Shown in pieces: positions 8,982-16,951 of a DNA stretch of 64,000 bases. A program made the translations under genes and the position numbers. The notes below the pieces were generated by a model. The model saw only the letters and a program-made list of their open reading frames with translations. It was not told the DNA's origin and ran no database searches. Position 1 is the stretch's first letter. Every line of letters starts with the position of its first letter. The stretch is from Paenibacillus sp. USDA918EY (GTDB taxonomy: Bacteria; Bacillota; Bacilli; Paenibacillales; Paenibacillaceae), in assembly GCF_009870825.1 (NCBI RefSeq), contig NZ_WTWY01000015.1, forward strand, positions 94,399 through 158,398. The letters run 5' to 3'.

Positions 8982-9608
8982 TTAATGAATGTCACGGAAC
9001 AAACCGACAACTTTGCCGAGGATCGTGACGTGGTTCAAGCGCAAAGGCTCATAAGAAGGATTCTCCGGTTGGAGACGGATGTGATCCTTTTCTTTATAGA
9101 ACGTTTTTACGGTAGCTTCGTCCTCATCGGTCATGGCAACGACAATATCGCCGTTATCCGCGGTCTGCTGCTGGCGGACGATGACATAGTCCCCGTTGTG
9201 AATGCCCGCCTCGATCATGCTGTCTCCGACGACGGAAAGCATGAATACTTTCTCATCCCCGACATAATGCTGAGGCAGAGGGAAATAATCCTCGATATTC
9301 TCCGTAGCGGTAATCGGTACGCCGGCCGTAACCTTACCTACTACGGGAACACGCGCGATCGTTTGCGTGAAAAGGTTGCTGCTTTCGGACTCTTCCTGAC
9401 CCAAAATCTCAATGGCCCGAGGTTTCGTAGGGTCCCTGCGGATCAACCCCTTCTTCTCAAGCCTGTCCAAATGGCCATGAACCGTCGAGCTGGAAGCCAG
9501 ACCCACGGCTTCGCCGATTTCGCGAACGGAAGGCGGATACCCCTTGGCCCGGACTTCGTTCCTTATAAATTCCAGTATCGCTTGCTGCCGGCTAGATATC
9601 TTCGACAT
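8982..9608 (-). CDS. lexA: SOS transcriptional repressor LexA
   Basis: The 208-residue protein has an N-terminal winged helix (residues 1-70, with GYPPSVREIGEAVGLASSST) and a C-terminal S24 self-cleavage domain. The Ala-Gly cleavage site lies in TAGVPITA. The catalytic serine is in VVGDSMIEAGI, and the lysine is in the VVAMTDEDEATVKTF segment. LexA represses SOS genes and is cut when RecA filaments form. Its promoter on the minus strand (TATACT at 9642-9647, TTGTAC at 9665-9670) encloses a perfect GAAC-N4-GTTC box, so it is autorepressed. The divergent yneA gene is the usual Gram-positive neighbour. Confidence 0.97.
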   Translation of the reverse strand: MSKISSRQQAILEFIRNEVRAKGYPPSVREIGEAVGLASSSTVHGHLDRLEKKGLIRRDPTKPRAIEILGQEESESSNLFTQTIARVPVVGKVTAGVPITATENIEDYFPLPQHYVGDEKVFMLSVVGDSMIEAGIHNGDYVIVRQQQTADNGDIVVAMTDEDEATVKTFYKEKDHIRLQPENPSYEPLRLNHVTILGKVVGLFRDIH

Positions 9609-9641
9609 TCCCCATCAACCCCATTAGTAACGTTTGGTAAA

Positions 9642-9670
9642 AGTATACCATAGAACTTCCGTTCGTACAA
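9642..9670 (-). promoter_or_regulatory. lexA promoter
   Basis: On the minus strand, -35 TTGTAC (9665-9670) and -10 TATACT (9642-9647) are 17 nt apart. The LexA box at 9653-9664 fills the spacer. Confidence 0.7.
9653..9664. promoter_or_regulatory. LexA (SOS) box 1
   Basis: GAACTTCCGTTC is an exact match to the Gram-positive consensus GAAC-N4-GTTC. It lies between the -35 and -10 of lexA. Confidence 0.9.
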
Positions 9671-9712
9671 ACACAAGTTCTAAAAATGAGAACATGAATT
9701 TTCCTTTCGTAA

Positions 9713-9724
9713 GAACAATTGTTC
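9713..9724. promoter_or_regulatory. LexA (SOS) box 2
   Basis: GAACAATTGTTC is a perfect palindromic match to the consensus. It lies between the two divergent promoters, just upstream of the yneA -35. Confidence 0.9.
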
Positions 9725-9734
9725 GAAAAAACTA

Positions 9735-9763
9735 TTGAACAAAACATGTGTTCGTGTTATATT
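9735..9763 (+). promoter_or_regulatory. yneA promoter
   Basis: TTGAAC (9735-9740), 17 nt, TATATT (9758-9763), with an extended TGT before the -10. SOS box 3 fills the spacer. Confidence 0.75.
9742..9753. promoter_or_regulatory. LexA (SOS) box 3
   Basis: AAACATGTGTTC has one mismatch to GAAC-N4-GTTC and lies inside the yneA promoter spacer. Confidence 0.75.
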
Positions 9764-9775
9764 GTTCTCATACAA

Positions 9776-9787
9776 GAACAAACGTTT
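9776..9787. promoter_or_regulatory. Possible LexA (SOS) box 4
   Basis: GAACAAACGTTT has one mismatch to the consensus. It lies just downstream of the expected yneA transcription start and directly before the Shine-Dalgarno site. Confidence 0.5.
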
Positions 9788-9802
9788 GGAGGAACAGTTA
9801 AC

Positions 9803-10177
9803 ATGTTAAAATATAGTACATACCAAAGCATATATAATCATGAAATGACGGAAACGGGACGCGGCGGCTTGATGGACCGGTTGCCGGTGCTGCGGGTCAT
9901 GCTCACGCGCCGTTTGATGCTGAAGCTGCTGCTCGCAGTCGTCATCATATCCGCAGGATGTACAGGCATGGTGCGCGTATTTGCAGGTTCTCCACAAGAT
10001 GATACGCAAGTGGAGCAGGTTGTCGTTGCCCAGGGAGATACGCTATGGGAGATCGCGTTGAACCACAAACCGAAAAACATGGATACCCGTGCTTATATTC
10101 GGATGATTAAGGAGATGAACCATCTAAAGACCAGCGGCATACAAGCCGGCGATGTTCTTTCTCTTCCTATATATTAA
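9803..10177 (+). CDS. yneA: SOS cell-division suppressor YneA/SosA-like, LysM protein
   Basis: ATG 9803 follows TTTGGAGG (9785-9792). The 124-residue protein has a polar N-terminus, one membrane helix at about residues 33-52 (MLKLLLAVVIISAGCTGMV) and an extracellular LysM domain from about 72 to the end (VVAQGDTLWEIALNHKPK). This is the build of YneA, which delays division during the SOS response and acts outside the membrane. The LexA boxes in its promoter and the divergent lexA gene support the call. The usual yneB recombinase gene between yneA and ynzC is missing here. Confidence 0.9.
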   Translation: MLKYSTYQSIYNHEMTETGRGGLMDRLPVLRVMLTRRLMLKLLLAVVIISAGCTGMVRVFAGSPQDDTQVEQVVVAQGDTLWEIALNHKPKNMDTRAYIRMIKEMNHLKTSGIQAGDVLSLPIY

Positions 10178-10193
10178 TAGTCGTTTTACGCCG

Positions 10194-10232
10194 AAGAGCT
10201 TGGTAAGGTTAACGCCTTGACAAGCTCTTTTT
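10194..10232 (+). terminator. Terminator after yneA
   Basis: AAGAGCTTG pairs with CAAGCTCTT around a further inner stem, followed by a T run. Confidence 0.8.
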
Positions 10233-10277
10233 CTCATGGCAAAGTTAGGTATGAATTGATTAATGGAGGAGTTATAC

Positions 10278-10472
10278 ATGGATATCGACAGCTTAGTTCA
10301 GCGCATTAACGAACTTGCCCGGAAGGATAAGGAAACGGGTCTGACGAAGGAAGAAACCGAGGAACGCGCCAAACTGCGCGAAAGATATCTCCAAAACGTC
10401 CGCCGCAATTTCAGAGCCCAATTGGATTCGATCGAATGGGTTGAAGATCGTGAAGGCGGAAAGCGCAAATAA
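10278..10472 (+). CDS. DUF896 (YnzC-like) small protein, 64 aa
   Basis: ATG 10278 is preceded by TGGAGG; the in-frame ATG at 10263 overlaps that Shine-Dalgarno site and is not used. The 64-residue product is helical and charged. It carries the DUF896 pattern IDSLVQRINELARKDKETGL followed by LTKEETEERAKLRERY, as in B. subtilis YnzC, which is also encoded next to yneA and lexA. The molecular role of YnzC is not established. Confidence 0.9.
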   Translation: MDIDSLVQRINELARKDKETGLTKEETEERAKLRERYLQNVRRNFRAQLDSIEWVEDREGGKRK

Positions 10473-10505
10473 AATAAGGAACTGAATGGTTAAGGGGGTA
10501 AAACG

Positions 10506-11048
10506 ATGTCCCGATCCTGGGAAAGAATGGTTCAGAAAAACTCGACACAACTAAACAAACAGCGCAAAAAGCAAGGCAAGCCTTCGCTTTATTCCTCGAA
10601 CGGATCCGCCACGGCCGACATATTCAGAGGGCGCAACTTCGTGCTTCCGATCACGTTGGTGGCGCTTGCCGTAGTTTACCTTTTGCTCGGCATGGCGAGC
10701 CAGCAGGCCTCGATGAACACTTCGCTGAATTGGATCGTTGTAGGGCTGTATGTCCTGCTGGCGGTGATGATTTTTCTGCGCCGTCCGTTTCTTAAAGTGG
10801 ACAAAAACACGCTTTCGACGGTCAAGTTCAATCGCGACCGCCGCTTGACCGCGGATCAAATCGCAAAAATCAAAGCCGGATCCGGCTCGATCGTGATCGA
10901 ACTTCAAGGCACGAAAGGAAAAAACGGCAAGGTTTCAAAAGGGGGAAACTGGGTGTTCACCCGCTTGATCAACCGTTACGATACCGATGCCATGGCTGCG
11001 CGTCTCGAACGTTTTGCCGAAGCACACAAGATTCCGTTTGAAAAATAA
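10506..11048 (+). CDS. Hypothetical membrane protein, two predicted helices, 180 aa
   Basis: ATG 10506 follows TAAGGGGG. The N-terminal 40 residues are basic and hydrophilic (KNSTQLNKQRKKQGKPSLY). Two membrane helices lie at about residues 48-65 and 77-95, and a soluble C-terminal region follows (LTADQIAKIKAGSGSIVIEL...WVFTRLINRYDT). The C-terminal part may fold as a small alpha/beta domain. I do not recognise a characterised family. It lies 33 nt after the YnzC-like gene and just before a HAD phosphatase, probably in one transcript. Confidence 0.75.
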   Translation: MSRSWERMVQKNSTQLNKQRKKQGKPSLYSSNGSATADIFRGRNFVLPITLVALAVVYLLLGMASQQASMNTSLNWIVVGLYVLLAVMIFLRRPFLKVDKNTLSTVKFNRDRRLTADQIAKIKAGSGSIVIELQGTKGKNGKVSKGGNWVFTRLINRYDTDAMAARLERFAEAHKIPFEK

Positions 11049-11084
11049 TAAAATAGATAACTTGTTGGGAGAGGGATGGGGAAG

Positions 11085-11888
11085 ATGGGTGTATCCGCTG
11101 TTTTTTTTGATTTGGACGATACGTTGTTGTGGGACGAACGAAGCGTGAAGGAAGCTTTCCGGGCAACCTGCGAAAAAGCGGCAGCCAAAACGGGAATCGA
11201 TGCCGACGAACTTGAAGCGGCCGTCCGCAAGGAAGCGCGGGCGTTGTACGAAACGTATGATACGTATGCATTTACGGCGATGATCGGCATTAATCCGTTC
11301 GAAGCTTTATGGGGCGACTTTACGGTAGGGCAGCAGCCCGAATTCCGCCGCATGGCCGAAATCGTTCCTGAGTACCGGAAGGAATCCTGGCGCCGCGGGT
11401 TAGCCGAGCTTGGCGTCGAAGACGAACAGCTGGCCGATGAGTTGGCGAAGCAATTCGGGGTGGAAAGACGGGCCCGTCCCCACGTTTATGAGGAAACGTT
11501 TCAGGTGCTGAAGGAGCTGAAGGGGAACTACAAGCTTTTGCTGCTGACAAACGGTTGTCCCGGCCTGCAGCAGGAAAAGCTGGACGGCGTGCCGGAACTT
11601 GCCCCTTTCTTTAATGAAGTGGTCATCTCGGGTAATTTCGGAAAAGGCAAGCCGGATCCGGGCATTTTTGAACATGCGCTCTCCCGTATGGACGTAGCGC
11701 CGGAAGAAGCCGTCATGGTAGGCGACAAGCTTTCCACCGACATTAAAGGCGGTTTGGCCGCCGGATTGACGACCGTCTGGATCAACCGCAACGGAAAACC
11801 TTATCATTCCAACATCCAGCCCCACTATGAAATCAAACATCTATCCGAACTTCACGGCATTTTGGAGTCGTTGAAGGAACAAAGATAA
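11085..11888 (+). CDS. HAD-superfamily hydrolase, subfamily IA
   Basis: ATG 11085 is preferred because GGGAGAGGG (11067-11075) gives normal spacing to it; the in-frame ATG 11076 touches that site. The 267-residue protein has HAD motif I VFFDLDDTLLWDE (nucleophile and acid/base Asp). Motif II is in LLLLTNG, motif III is the Lys of KGKPDPGIF, and motif IV is VMVGDKLSTDIKGG. A helical cap lies between motifs I and II, as in subfamily IA phosphatases such as YjjG-type nucleotidases. It is probably a small-metabolite phosphatase; the substrate is unknown. Confidence 0.9.
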   Translation: MGVSAVFFDLDDTLLWDERSVKEAFRATCEKAAAKTGIDADELEAAVRKEARALYETYDTYAFTAMIGINPFEALWGDFTVGQQPEFRRMAEIVPEYRKESWRRGLAELGVEDEQLADELAKQFGVERRARPHVYEETFQVLKELKGNYKLLLLTNGCPGLQQEKLDGVPELAPFFNEVVISGNFGKGKPDPGIFEHALSRMDVAPEEAVMVGDKLSTDIKGGLAAGLTTVWINRNGKPYHSNIQPHYEIKHLSELHGILESLKEQR

Positions 11889-11919
11889 GCCGAATGTAAA
11901 GAGTTTCACCATGTGAATC

Positions 11920-11966
11920 AAAGTCTGCCATACGCGTCTATTCGCTGCATGCGCAGACTTTTTCTT
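11920..11966 (+). terminator. Probable terminator after the HAD gene
   Basis: AAGTCTGC and GCAGACTT pair across a roughly 24-nt loop, followed by TTTCTTTT. Confidence 0.6.
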
Positions 11967-12119
11967 TTGTGCCTAAGAAAATGGCCGTATGCTTTCATCA
12001 TGATTTGTCAATAAATTGTGAACGTGCCGCCGTTTTGGAAGCATTAAAAACATGTATAATATTTTGAGGCGACGTGAAACGCATACATACATGCAGAATA
12101 CGTAAGGGAGTGGCAGGAA

Positions 12120-12533
12120 ATGAAAAACAAATTGGGCTTGGCCGGAGTCGCTTTGCTTGTCGTATTGGCTTTAGCCGGCTGCGGCAGCAGCGGCGGACAT
12201 GACGGCATGAATATGGACGAAGGCATGATGGAGCCTTTGAAAGTCGATTTAAGCTTGACGCCGGAGCAGGCGAAAGTGGGAGAAAAGGTTTCGATCGAAG
12301 CCCATGTCACGCAAAAGGATAAAAACGTGGATAAAGCGGACAAAGTGGAGATCGAAATCGTTAAAGAAGGAGACAGCAGCGTGCATGAAAAGGTGCCGGC
12401 GAAAAATGCGGGAGACGGGAAATACGTGCTCGAAAAAACGTTCGACAGCGCCGGAGACTATAAAATCACCTCTCATGTAACCTACGGACCGCAGCATACG
12501 ATGCCGACCAAAACGTTGACGGTCAGCGAATAA
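12120..12533 (+). CDS. YtkA/FixH-like lipoprotein, 137 aa
   Basis: The signal peptide ends in the lipobox LAGC at Cys21, so the protein should be lipidated and lie outside the membrane. A short His/Met-rich segment (HDGMNMDEGMM) precedes a YtkA-like beta-sandwich domain: PLKVDLSLTPEQAKVGEKVS at the start and YKITSHVTYGPQHTMP at the end. His and Met in these places could bind copper, but this is inference. A TATAAT at 12055-12060 is a likely -10, although the -35 is weak. It is monocistronic, with a strong terminator at 12552-12585. Confidence 0.85.
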   Translation: MKNKLGLAGVALLVVLALAGCGSSGGHDGMNMDEGMMEPLKVDLSLTPEQAKVGEKVSIEAHVTQKDKNVDKADKVEIEIVKEGDSSVHEKVPAKNAGDGKYVLEKTFDSAGDYKITSHVTYGPQHTMPTKTLTVSE

Positions 12534-12551
12534 ATGCATTCTAAGCAAAGC

Positions 12552-12585
12552 AAAACCCCGCCCTTGATCAAGGAGCGGGGTTTTT
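12552..12585. terminator. Terminator between the YtkA-like gene and mtnD
   Basis: AAAACCCCGC/GCGGGGTTTT with an inner CCTTGATCAAGG palindrome. T runs on both sides suit two convergent genes. Confidence 0.85.
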
Positions 12586-12631
12586 GGCTTTGAAAATGAC
12601 TGAAAAATGCATGTTCGTTTATTGTCGTGCG

Positions 12632-13174
12632 TTAGGCTTTTTGGAAGCTTGGGTCTTCGACGGGGTAAGCCACCCAGCCGTTCTTTTCGATAAAGAGACG
12701 TATGGCAATGATTTGGCGGTTGTCCATCAGCGTGAAGAAATGGTTGGTGTTTTCGGGAACCGAAATGACGTCGCCGGCATCCAGCTCCACGTTGAAATAT
12801 CCGAGATCGCCGCTGCCTTTGATGACAAAAATGCCTTTGCCGCCGACGATCGCGCGGATTTCATCTTCCGTGTGGGTATGAACCTCTTCAAACTTGTTCA
12901 GCAGCTCTTCCAAGTTCGGCGTCGCCTCGGACAACGTGATCACGTCCCAGATTTGATAGCCGCGGCGCGCCGCCAAATCGCGGATTTCCTCGTCGTACAC
13001 CTTCAGAATTTCGTTTTTTTGCTCATCGTTTAATTGGTAGTTATTTTGAAGCTCGGCCGGAAGCTTGGAGGCGTCCCATTTTTCAAACAACACATTTTGT
13101 TTGTTTAAAAATTCACGAACATTATCGTCACCGGTGATTCTTTCGTTCGTATTGCGGATTACAATTTCAGCCAT
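12632..13174 (-). CDS. mtnD: Acireductone dioxygenase (cupin), methionine salvage
   Basis: The start is ATG at 13174, because GAGAGG/AGGGGA lies just upstream; an earlier in-frame ATG at 13195 precedes that site. The 180-residue cupin has the metal ligands HTHTEDE (two His and a Glu) and a later His in PENTNHFFTL. In the methionine salvage pathway this enzyme oxidises acireductone to the 2-oxo acid of methionine and formate with Fe, or off-pathway with Ni. No other mtn gene is beside it, but metH is divergent next to it. Promoter: TCGACA (13233-13238), 17 nt, TATAAT (13210-13215) on the minus strand. No SAM riboswitch is visible. Confidence 0.92.
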   Translation of the reverse strand: MAEIVIRNTNERITGDDNVREFLNKQNVLFEKWDASKLPAELQNNYQLNDEQKNEILKVYDEEIRDLAARRGYQIWDVITLSEATPNLEELLNKFEEVHTHTEDEIRAIVGGKGIFVIKGSGDLGYFNVELDAGDVISVPENTNHFFTLMDNRQIIAIRLFIEKNGWVAYPVEDPSFQKA

Positions 13175-13209
13175 GTGCTTTCCCCTCTTTTCCACTTGGA
13201 TTAATTCAT

Positions 13210-13238
13210 ATTATAACGAGGCCGCCATTTTTTGTCGA
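13210..13238 (-). promoter_or_regulatory. mtnD promoter
   Basis: On the minus strand, -35 TCGACA and a perfect -10 TATAAT are separated by 17 nt. Confidence 0.75.
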
Positions 13239-13305
13239 TGCGTTTCTTTCGCGTTGATTGCAGCCGGACCGCCGTTTTTGGCACTTTTCTAAAGGTAGGG
13301 ATTCT

Positions 13306-13313
13306 GCTAAACT
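13306..13313 (+). promoter_or_regulatory. Possible metH extended -10
   Basis: TG-C-TAAACT 25-30 nt before the metH start; the -35 region is poor. Confidence 0.4.
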
Positions 13314-13344
13314 AGAATTTAACGTTTCGCGAGGGGGAAAATGA

Positions 13345-16300
13345 ATGAACAGACCTAGCTTGCAGGAAATCATGAAAGACCGAATATTGATACTCGATGG
13401 TGCCATGGGTACCATGATCCAGCAGGTCCAGCTCGGTCCCCAGGATTTTGGAGGAGAAGAACTCGAAGGCTGCAACGAGATGCTCGTGCTGACGCGTCCG
13501 GATGTCATCGAAGAGATCCATGAAAAATATCTGGAAGCAGGAGCGGATCTGATCGAAACGAATACCTTCGGCGCAACGTCGGTTGTGCTGGCGGAATACG
13601 ATATACCTGAAAAAGCCGCGGAAATCAACCTGAAAGCGGCGGAAATCGCCCGCCTGGCGGCAGACAAGTTCAGCACGCCGGACAAGCCGAGATACGTGAT
13701 CGGAGCGATGGGGCCGACGACCAAAACGTTGTCGGTAACCGGCGGCGTAACGTTTGATGAACTGGTTGCCAGCTACAAGGAGCAGGCGATGGCTTTAATC
13801 GAAGGCCGCGTTGACGCGCTGCTGCTTGAAACGAGCCAGGACACGCTGAACGTCAAAGCCGGGAGCATCGGCATCCGCCAAGCGTTTGAAAGCAGCGGCA
13901 CGACGCTGCCGGTCATGATCTCGGGCACGATCGAACCGATGGGTACGACACTTGCCGGGCAAAATATCGAAGCTTTTTATATTTCGCTGGAGCATTTGAA
14001 CCCGATTTCGGTCGGTCTCAACTGTGCGACAGGCCCCGAATTTATGCGGGACCATATCCGGTCTTTGTCCGCCATGGCCAAGACGGCCATAAGCTGCTAT
14101 CCGAACGCCGGACTGCCGGATGAAAACGGAAATTACCACGAATCGCCGGATTCGCTGGCACACAAGATGGAAGATTTCGCGAAGCACGGATGGTTAAACA
14201 TTGCGGGCGGCTGCTGCGGAACGACGCCGGATCACATCCGGGCGATGTCCGAGGCGATGGCGAAATACGAACCGCGTCCGCTGGAAGGTTTCCACGCGCC
14301 GGCGATCTCCGGCATCGAACCGGTTTATATCGAGCAGGATAACCGCCCGTATATGGTTGGGGAAAGAACGAACGTCCTCGGCTCCCGCAAATTCAAGCGG
14401 CTCATCGTCGAAGGCAAATTCGAGGAAGCTTCCGAAATCGCCCGCGCCCAAGTGAAAAACGGCGCCCATGTCATCGACGTGTGCGTTCAGGACCCGGACC
14501 GGGATGAAACGGAGGACATGAAAAACTTCCTGGAGTTGGTCGTCAAAAAGGTCAAGGTGCCGCTCATGATCGATACGACCGATGCGGCGGTCATTGATCT
14601 GGCCTTAAAATATTCGCAGGGCAAATCGATCATTAACTCCATTAATCTTGAAGATGGTGAAGAAAAATTCGAAAAGGTGACGCCGCTCATCCACAAATAC
14701 GGTGCGGCCGTCGTTGTCGGGACCATTGACGAAACCGGACAGGCCATACATCGCGACGACAAGCTTAAAGTCGCCCAAAGATCTTATGATCTTCTCGTAA
14801 ACAAGTATAAGCTGGCGCCGGAGGACATCATCTTCGACACGCTCGTTTTCCCTGTCGGGACAGGGGACGAGCAGTATATCGGCTCCGCCAGGGAAACGAT
14901 CGAGGGCATCCGGTTGATCAAACAAGCGATGCCGGAATGCCATACGATTCTCGGGATCAGCAACGTGTCCTTCGGGTTGCCGGAGGCGGGGCGCGAGGTG
15001 CTCAATTCGGTATTCCTCTACGAATGCACCAAGGCCGGCTTGGATTACGCGATCGTCAACACGGAAAAACTGGAGCGTTACGCCTCGATTCCGGAAGAAG
15101 AGCGCAAGCTCGCGGAAGCGCTGATTTATGACACGAACGACGAAACGCTCGCTGCGTTTGTCGCCGCATTCCGGAATAAAAAGGTCGAGAAGAAAGAAAA
15201 GCTGTCCAACCTGACGCTGGAAGAACGACTTGCGTCCTATGTGGTGGAAGGCTCCAAAGAAGGCCTGATTCCGGATCTCGATGCCGCTCTTCAAAAATAC
15301 GGCGCGCTGGAAATCATCAACGGACCGCTGATGACGGGCATGGCAGAAGTCGGCAGGTTGTTCAACAACAATGAGCTGATCGTCGCCGAGGTGCTGCAGA
15401 GCGCGGAAGTGATGAAAGCGTCCGTATCGTACCTGGAACAGTTCATGGAGAAAAACGAAACCTCGGTCAAAGGCAAAATGCTGCTCGCGACCGTCAAAGG
15501 CGACGTGCACGACATCGGGAAAAACCTCGTGGAAATCATTTTGTCCAACAACGGTTACGAGATTGTCAATCTGGGCATAAAAGTAGCACCGGAAACAATT
15601 ATCGAAGCTTACCGCAGGGAAAAAGCCGATTTGATCGGCTTGTCCGGACTGTTGGTCAAATCGGCGCAGCAAATGGTCGTTACCGCCCAGGATTTGAAAA
15701 ACGCGGGCGTGGATGTGCCGATTTTGGTTGGCGGCGCCGCGTTGACGCGCAAGTTCACGAAGACCCGGATCCGTCCGGAATACAACGGGCTTGTCGTATA
15801 CGCCAAAGACGCGATGGACGGGCTCGATTTGGCGAACAAGCTGATGGACCCGGTTCAGCGCGAAGCGATGAAGGCGGAAATGGACGCCGAATTAGAAGCG
15901 CTCAAGGCGGAAGGCGAAAAACGCCAGGAGCTGCCTGAAATTACGCGCGCGGCCAAGTCCAACGTATCGACCGACGTACCGGTGTTTATGCCGCCGGACT
16001 TGGAGCGTCATATCATCCGGAATTATCCGATATCCCACATCGTTCCATACATGAATATGCAGATGCTTCTAGGGCATCATCTGGGGCTGCGCGGGCAGGT
16101 GGAGCAGCTTTTGACCGAAGGCAACGAAAAGGCTTTGGAATTGAAAGCGACGGTCGACGGCTTGCTTGAGCAGGCGGTTTCCGAAGGCATCATTCAGGCG
16201 CATGCGATGTACCGTTTCTTCCCGGCCCAATCCCGGGGGAACGATATCGTCATTTACGACCCAGAAGACGTGAGCAAAGTGCTTCATACGTTCACCTTCC

Positions 16301-16788
16301 CGCGTCAAAACGTGCCGCCGTTCCTATGTCTTGCGGATTTTCTGAAGTCGCACGACAGCGGGCAGATGGACTATGTCGGATTTTTGGTGGTCACGGCCGG
16401 CCAAGGCATTTCGAAACTGTCGTCCGAGTGGAAGGACAAAGGGGATTATCTCCGCTCCCATGCCTTGCAGTCGGTGGCGCTTGAAACGGCCGAAGCGCTC
16501 GCCGAGCGCGTGCACCATATCATGCGCGATACTTGGGGATTCCCGGATCCGGCGGATATGACGATGAAACAGCGGCACGGCGCCCGTTACCAAGGGATCC
16601 GCGTTTCGTTCGGTTACCCGGCTTGTCCGGACCTCGAAGATCAGGGTCCTCTGTTCAAGCTGATGCAGCCCGAAGACATCGGCGTTCATCTGACGGAAGG
16701 CTTCATGATGGAACCGGAAGCATCGGTTTCGGCCATGGTGTTTGCCCATCCGGAAGCGCGTTATTTTAATGTTGACAAGGCAAAATGA
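13345..16788 (+). CDS. metH: Cobalamin-dependent methionine synthase
   Basis: The 1147-residue protein is full length for MetH. Its domains in order are homocysteine S-methyltransferase (1-320, starting ILDGAMGTM, with zinc ligands in GLNCATGP and GGCCGTTP), pterin-binding methyltetrahydrofolate domain (about 335-600), cobalamin cap (about 630-700), and cobalamin-binding domain with the lower-ligand motif DVHDIGKN (His722). The C-terminal activation domain (about 930-1147) has RGNDIVIYD and the AdoMet-binding region near RFFPAQS. It transfers a methyl group from methyl-THF to homocysteine. RBS GCGAGGGGG precedes ATG 13345. The gene is monocistronic, with a terminator at 16822-16849. Confidence 0.97.
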   Translation: MNRPSLQEIMKDRILILDGAMGTMIQQVQLGPQDFGGEELEGCNEMLVLTRPDVIEEIHEKYLEAGADLIETNTFGATSVVLAEYDIPEKAAEINLKAAEIARLAADKFSTPDKPRYVIGAMGPTTKTLSVTGGVTFDELVASYKEQAMALIEGRVDALLLETSQDTLNVKAGSIGIRQAFESSGTTLPVMISGTIEPMGTTLAGQNIEAFYISLEHLNPISVGLNCATGPEFMRDHIRSLSAMAKTAISCYPNAGLPDENGNYHESPDSLAHKMEDFAKHGWLNIAGGCCGTTPDHIRAMSEAMAKYEPRPLEGFHAPAISGIEPVYIEQDNRPYMVGERTNVLGSRKFKRLIVEGKFEEASEIARAQVKNGAHVIDVCVQDPDRDETEDMKNFLELVVKKVKVPLMIDTTDAAVIDLALKYSQGKSIINSINLEDGEEKFEKVTPLIHKYGAAVVVGTIDETGQAIHRDDKLKVAQRSYDLLVNKYKLAPEDIIFDTLVFPVGTGDEQYIGSARETIEGIRLIKQAMPECHTILGISNVSFGLPEAGREVLNSVFLYECTKAGLDYAIVNTEKLERYASIPEEERKLAEALIYDTNDETLAAFVAAFRNKKVEKKEKLSNLTLEERLASYVVEGSKEGLIPDLDAALQKYGALEIINGPLMTGMAEVGRLFNNNELIVAEVLQSAEVMKASVSYLEQFMEKNETSVKGKMLLATVKGDVHDIGKNLVEIILSNNGYEIVNLGIKVAPETIIEAYRREKADLIGLSGLLVKSAQQMVVTAQDLKNAGVDVPILVGGAALTRKFTKTRIRPEYNGLVVYAKDAMDGLDLANKLMDPVQREAMKAEMDAELEALKAEGEKRQELPEITRAAKSNVSTDVPVFMPPDLERHIIRNYPISHIVPYMNMQMLLGHHLGLRGQVEQLLTEGNEKALELKATVDGLLEQAVSEGIIQAHAMYRFFPAQSRGNDIVIYDPEDVSKVLHTFTFPRQNVPPFLCLADFLKSHDSGQMDYVGFLVVTAGQGISKLSSEWKDKGDYLRSHALQSVALETAEALAERVHHIMRDTWGFPDPADMTMKQRHGARYQGIRVSFGYPACPDLEDQGPLFKLMQPEDIGVHLTEGFMMEPEASVSAMVFAHPEARYFNVDKAK

Positions 16789-16821
16789 TCTACGGATCCT
16801 AAACGGATGAAGCGGGCAAAA

Positions 16822-16849
16822 AATCCTCCTGTTCGGGAGGTTTTTTTGC
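16822..16849 (+). terminator. Terminator after metH
   Basis: AATCCTCC-TGTTC-GGGAGGTT followed by a long T run. Confidence 0.85.
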
Positions 16850-16879
16850 CGAAATGAAAGCTGCCAGGCTTGTTTCGAG

Positions 16880-16916
16880 GAAACGGCCGCTTGATGAAGA
16901 CGGGAGCGGCCGTTTC
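16880..16916 (+). terminator. Strong GC-rich hairpin between metH and rnz
   Basis: GAAACGGCCGCT and AGCGGCCGTTTC form a perfect 12-bp stem with a 13-nt loop. Only TTGT follows, so it is a poor classical terminator. It lies 36 nt before the rnz start, and its role is unclear. Confidence 0.4.
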
Positions 16917-16951
16917 TTGTGCTGACATATAGGGAAAGAAGGTTGCTTGTT

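Noticed and set aside
9653..9787. Prophage or mobile-element control region
   Set aside because: The inverted repeats are LexA boxes; neighbours are core SOS genes and there are no integrase or phage genes.
13175..13344. SAM riboswitch (S-box) between mtnD and metH
   Set aside because: Methionine genes suggested it, but none of the conserved S-box segments is visible and the gap is mostly occupied by promoters.
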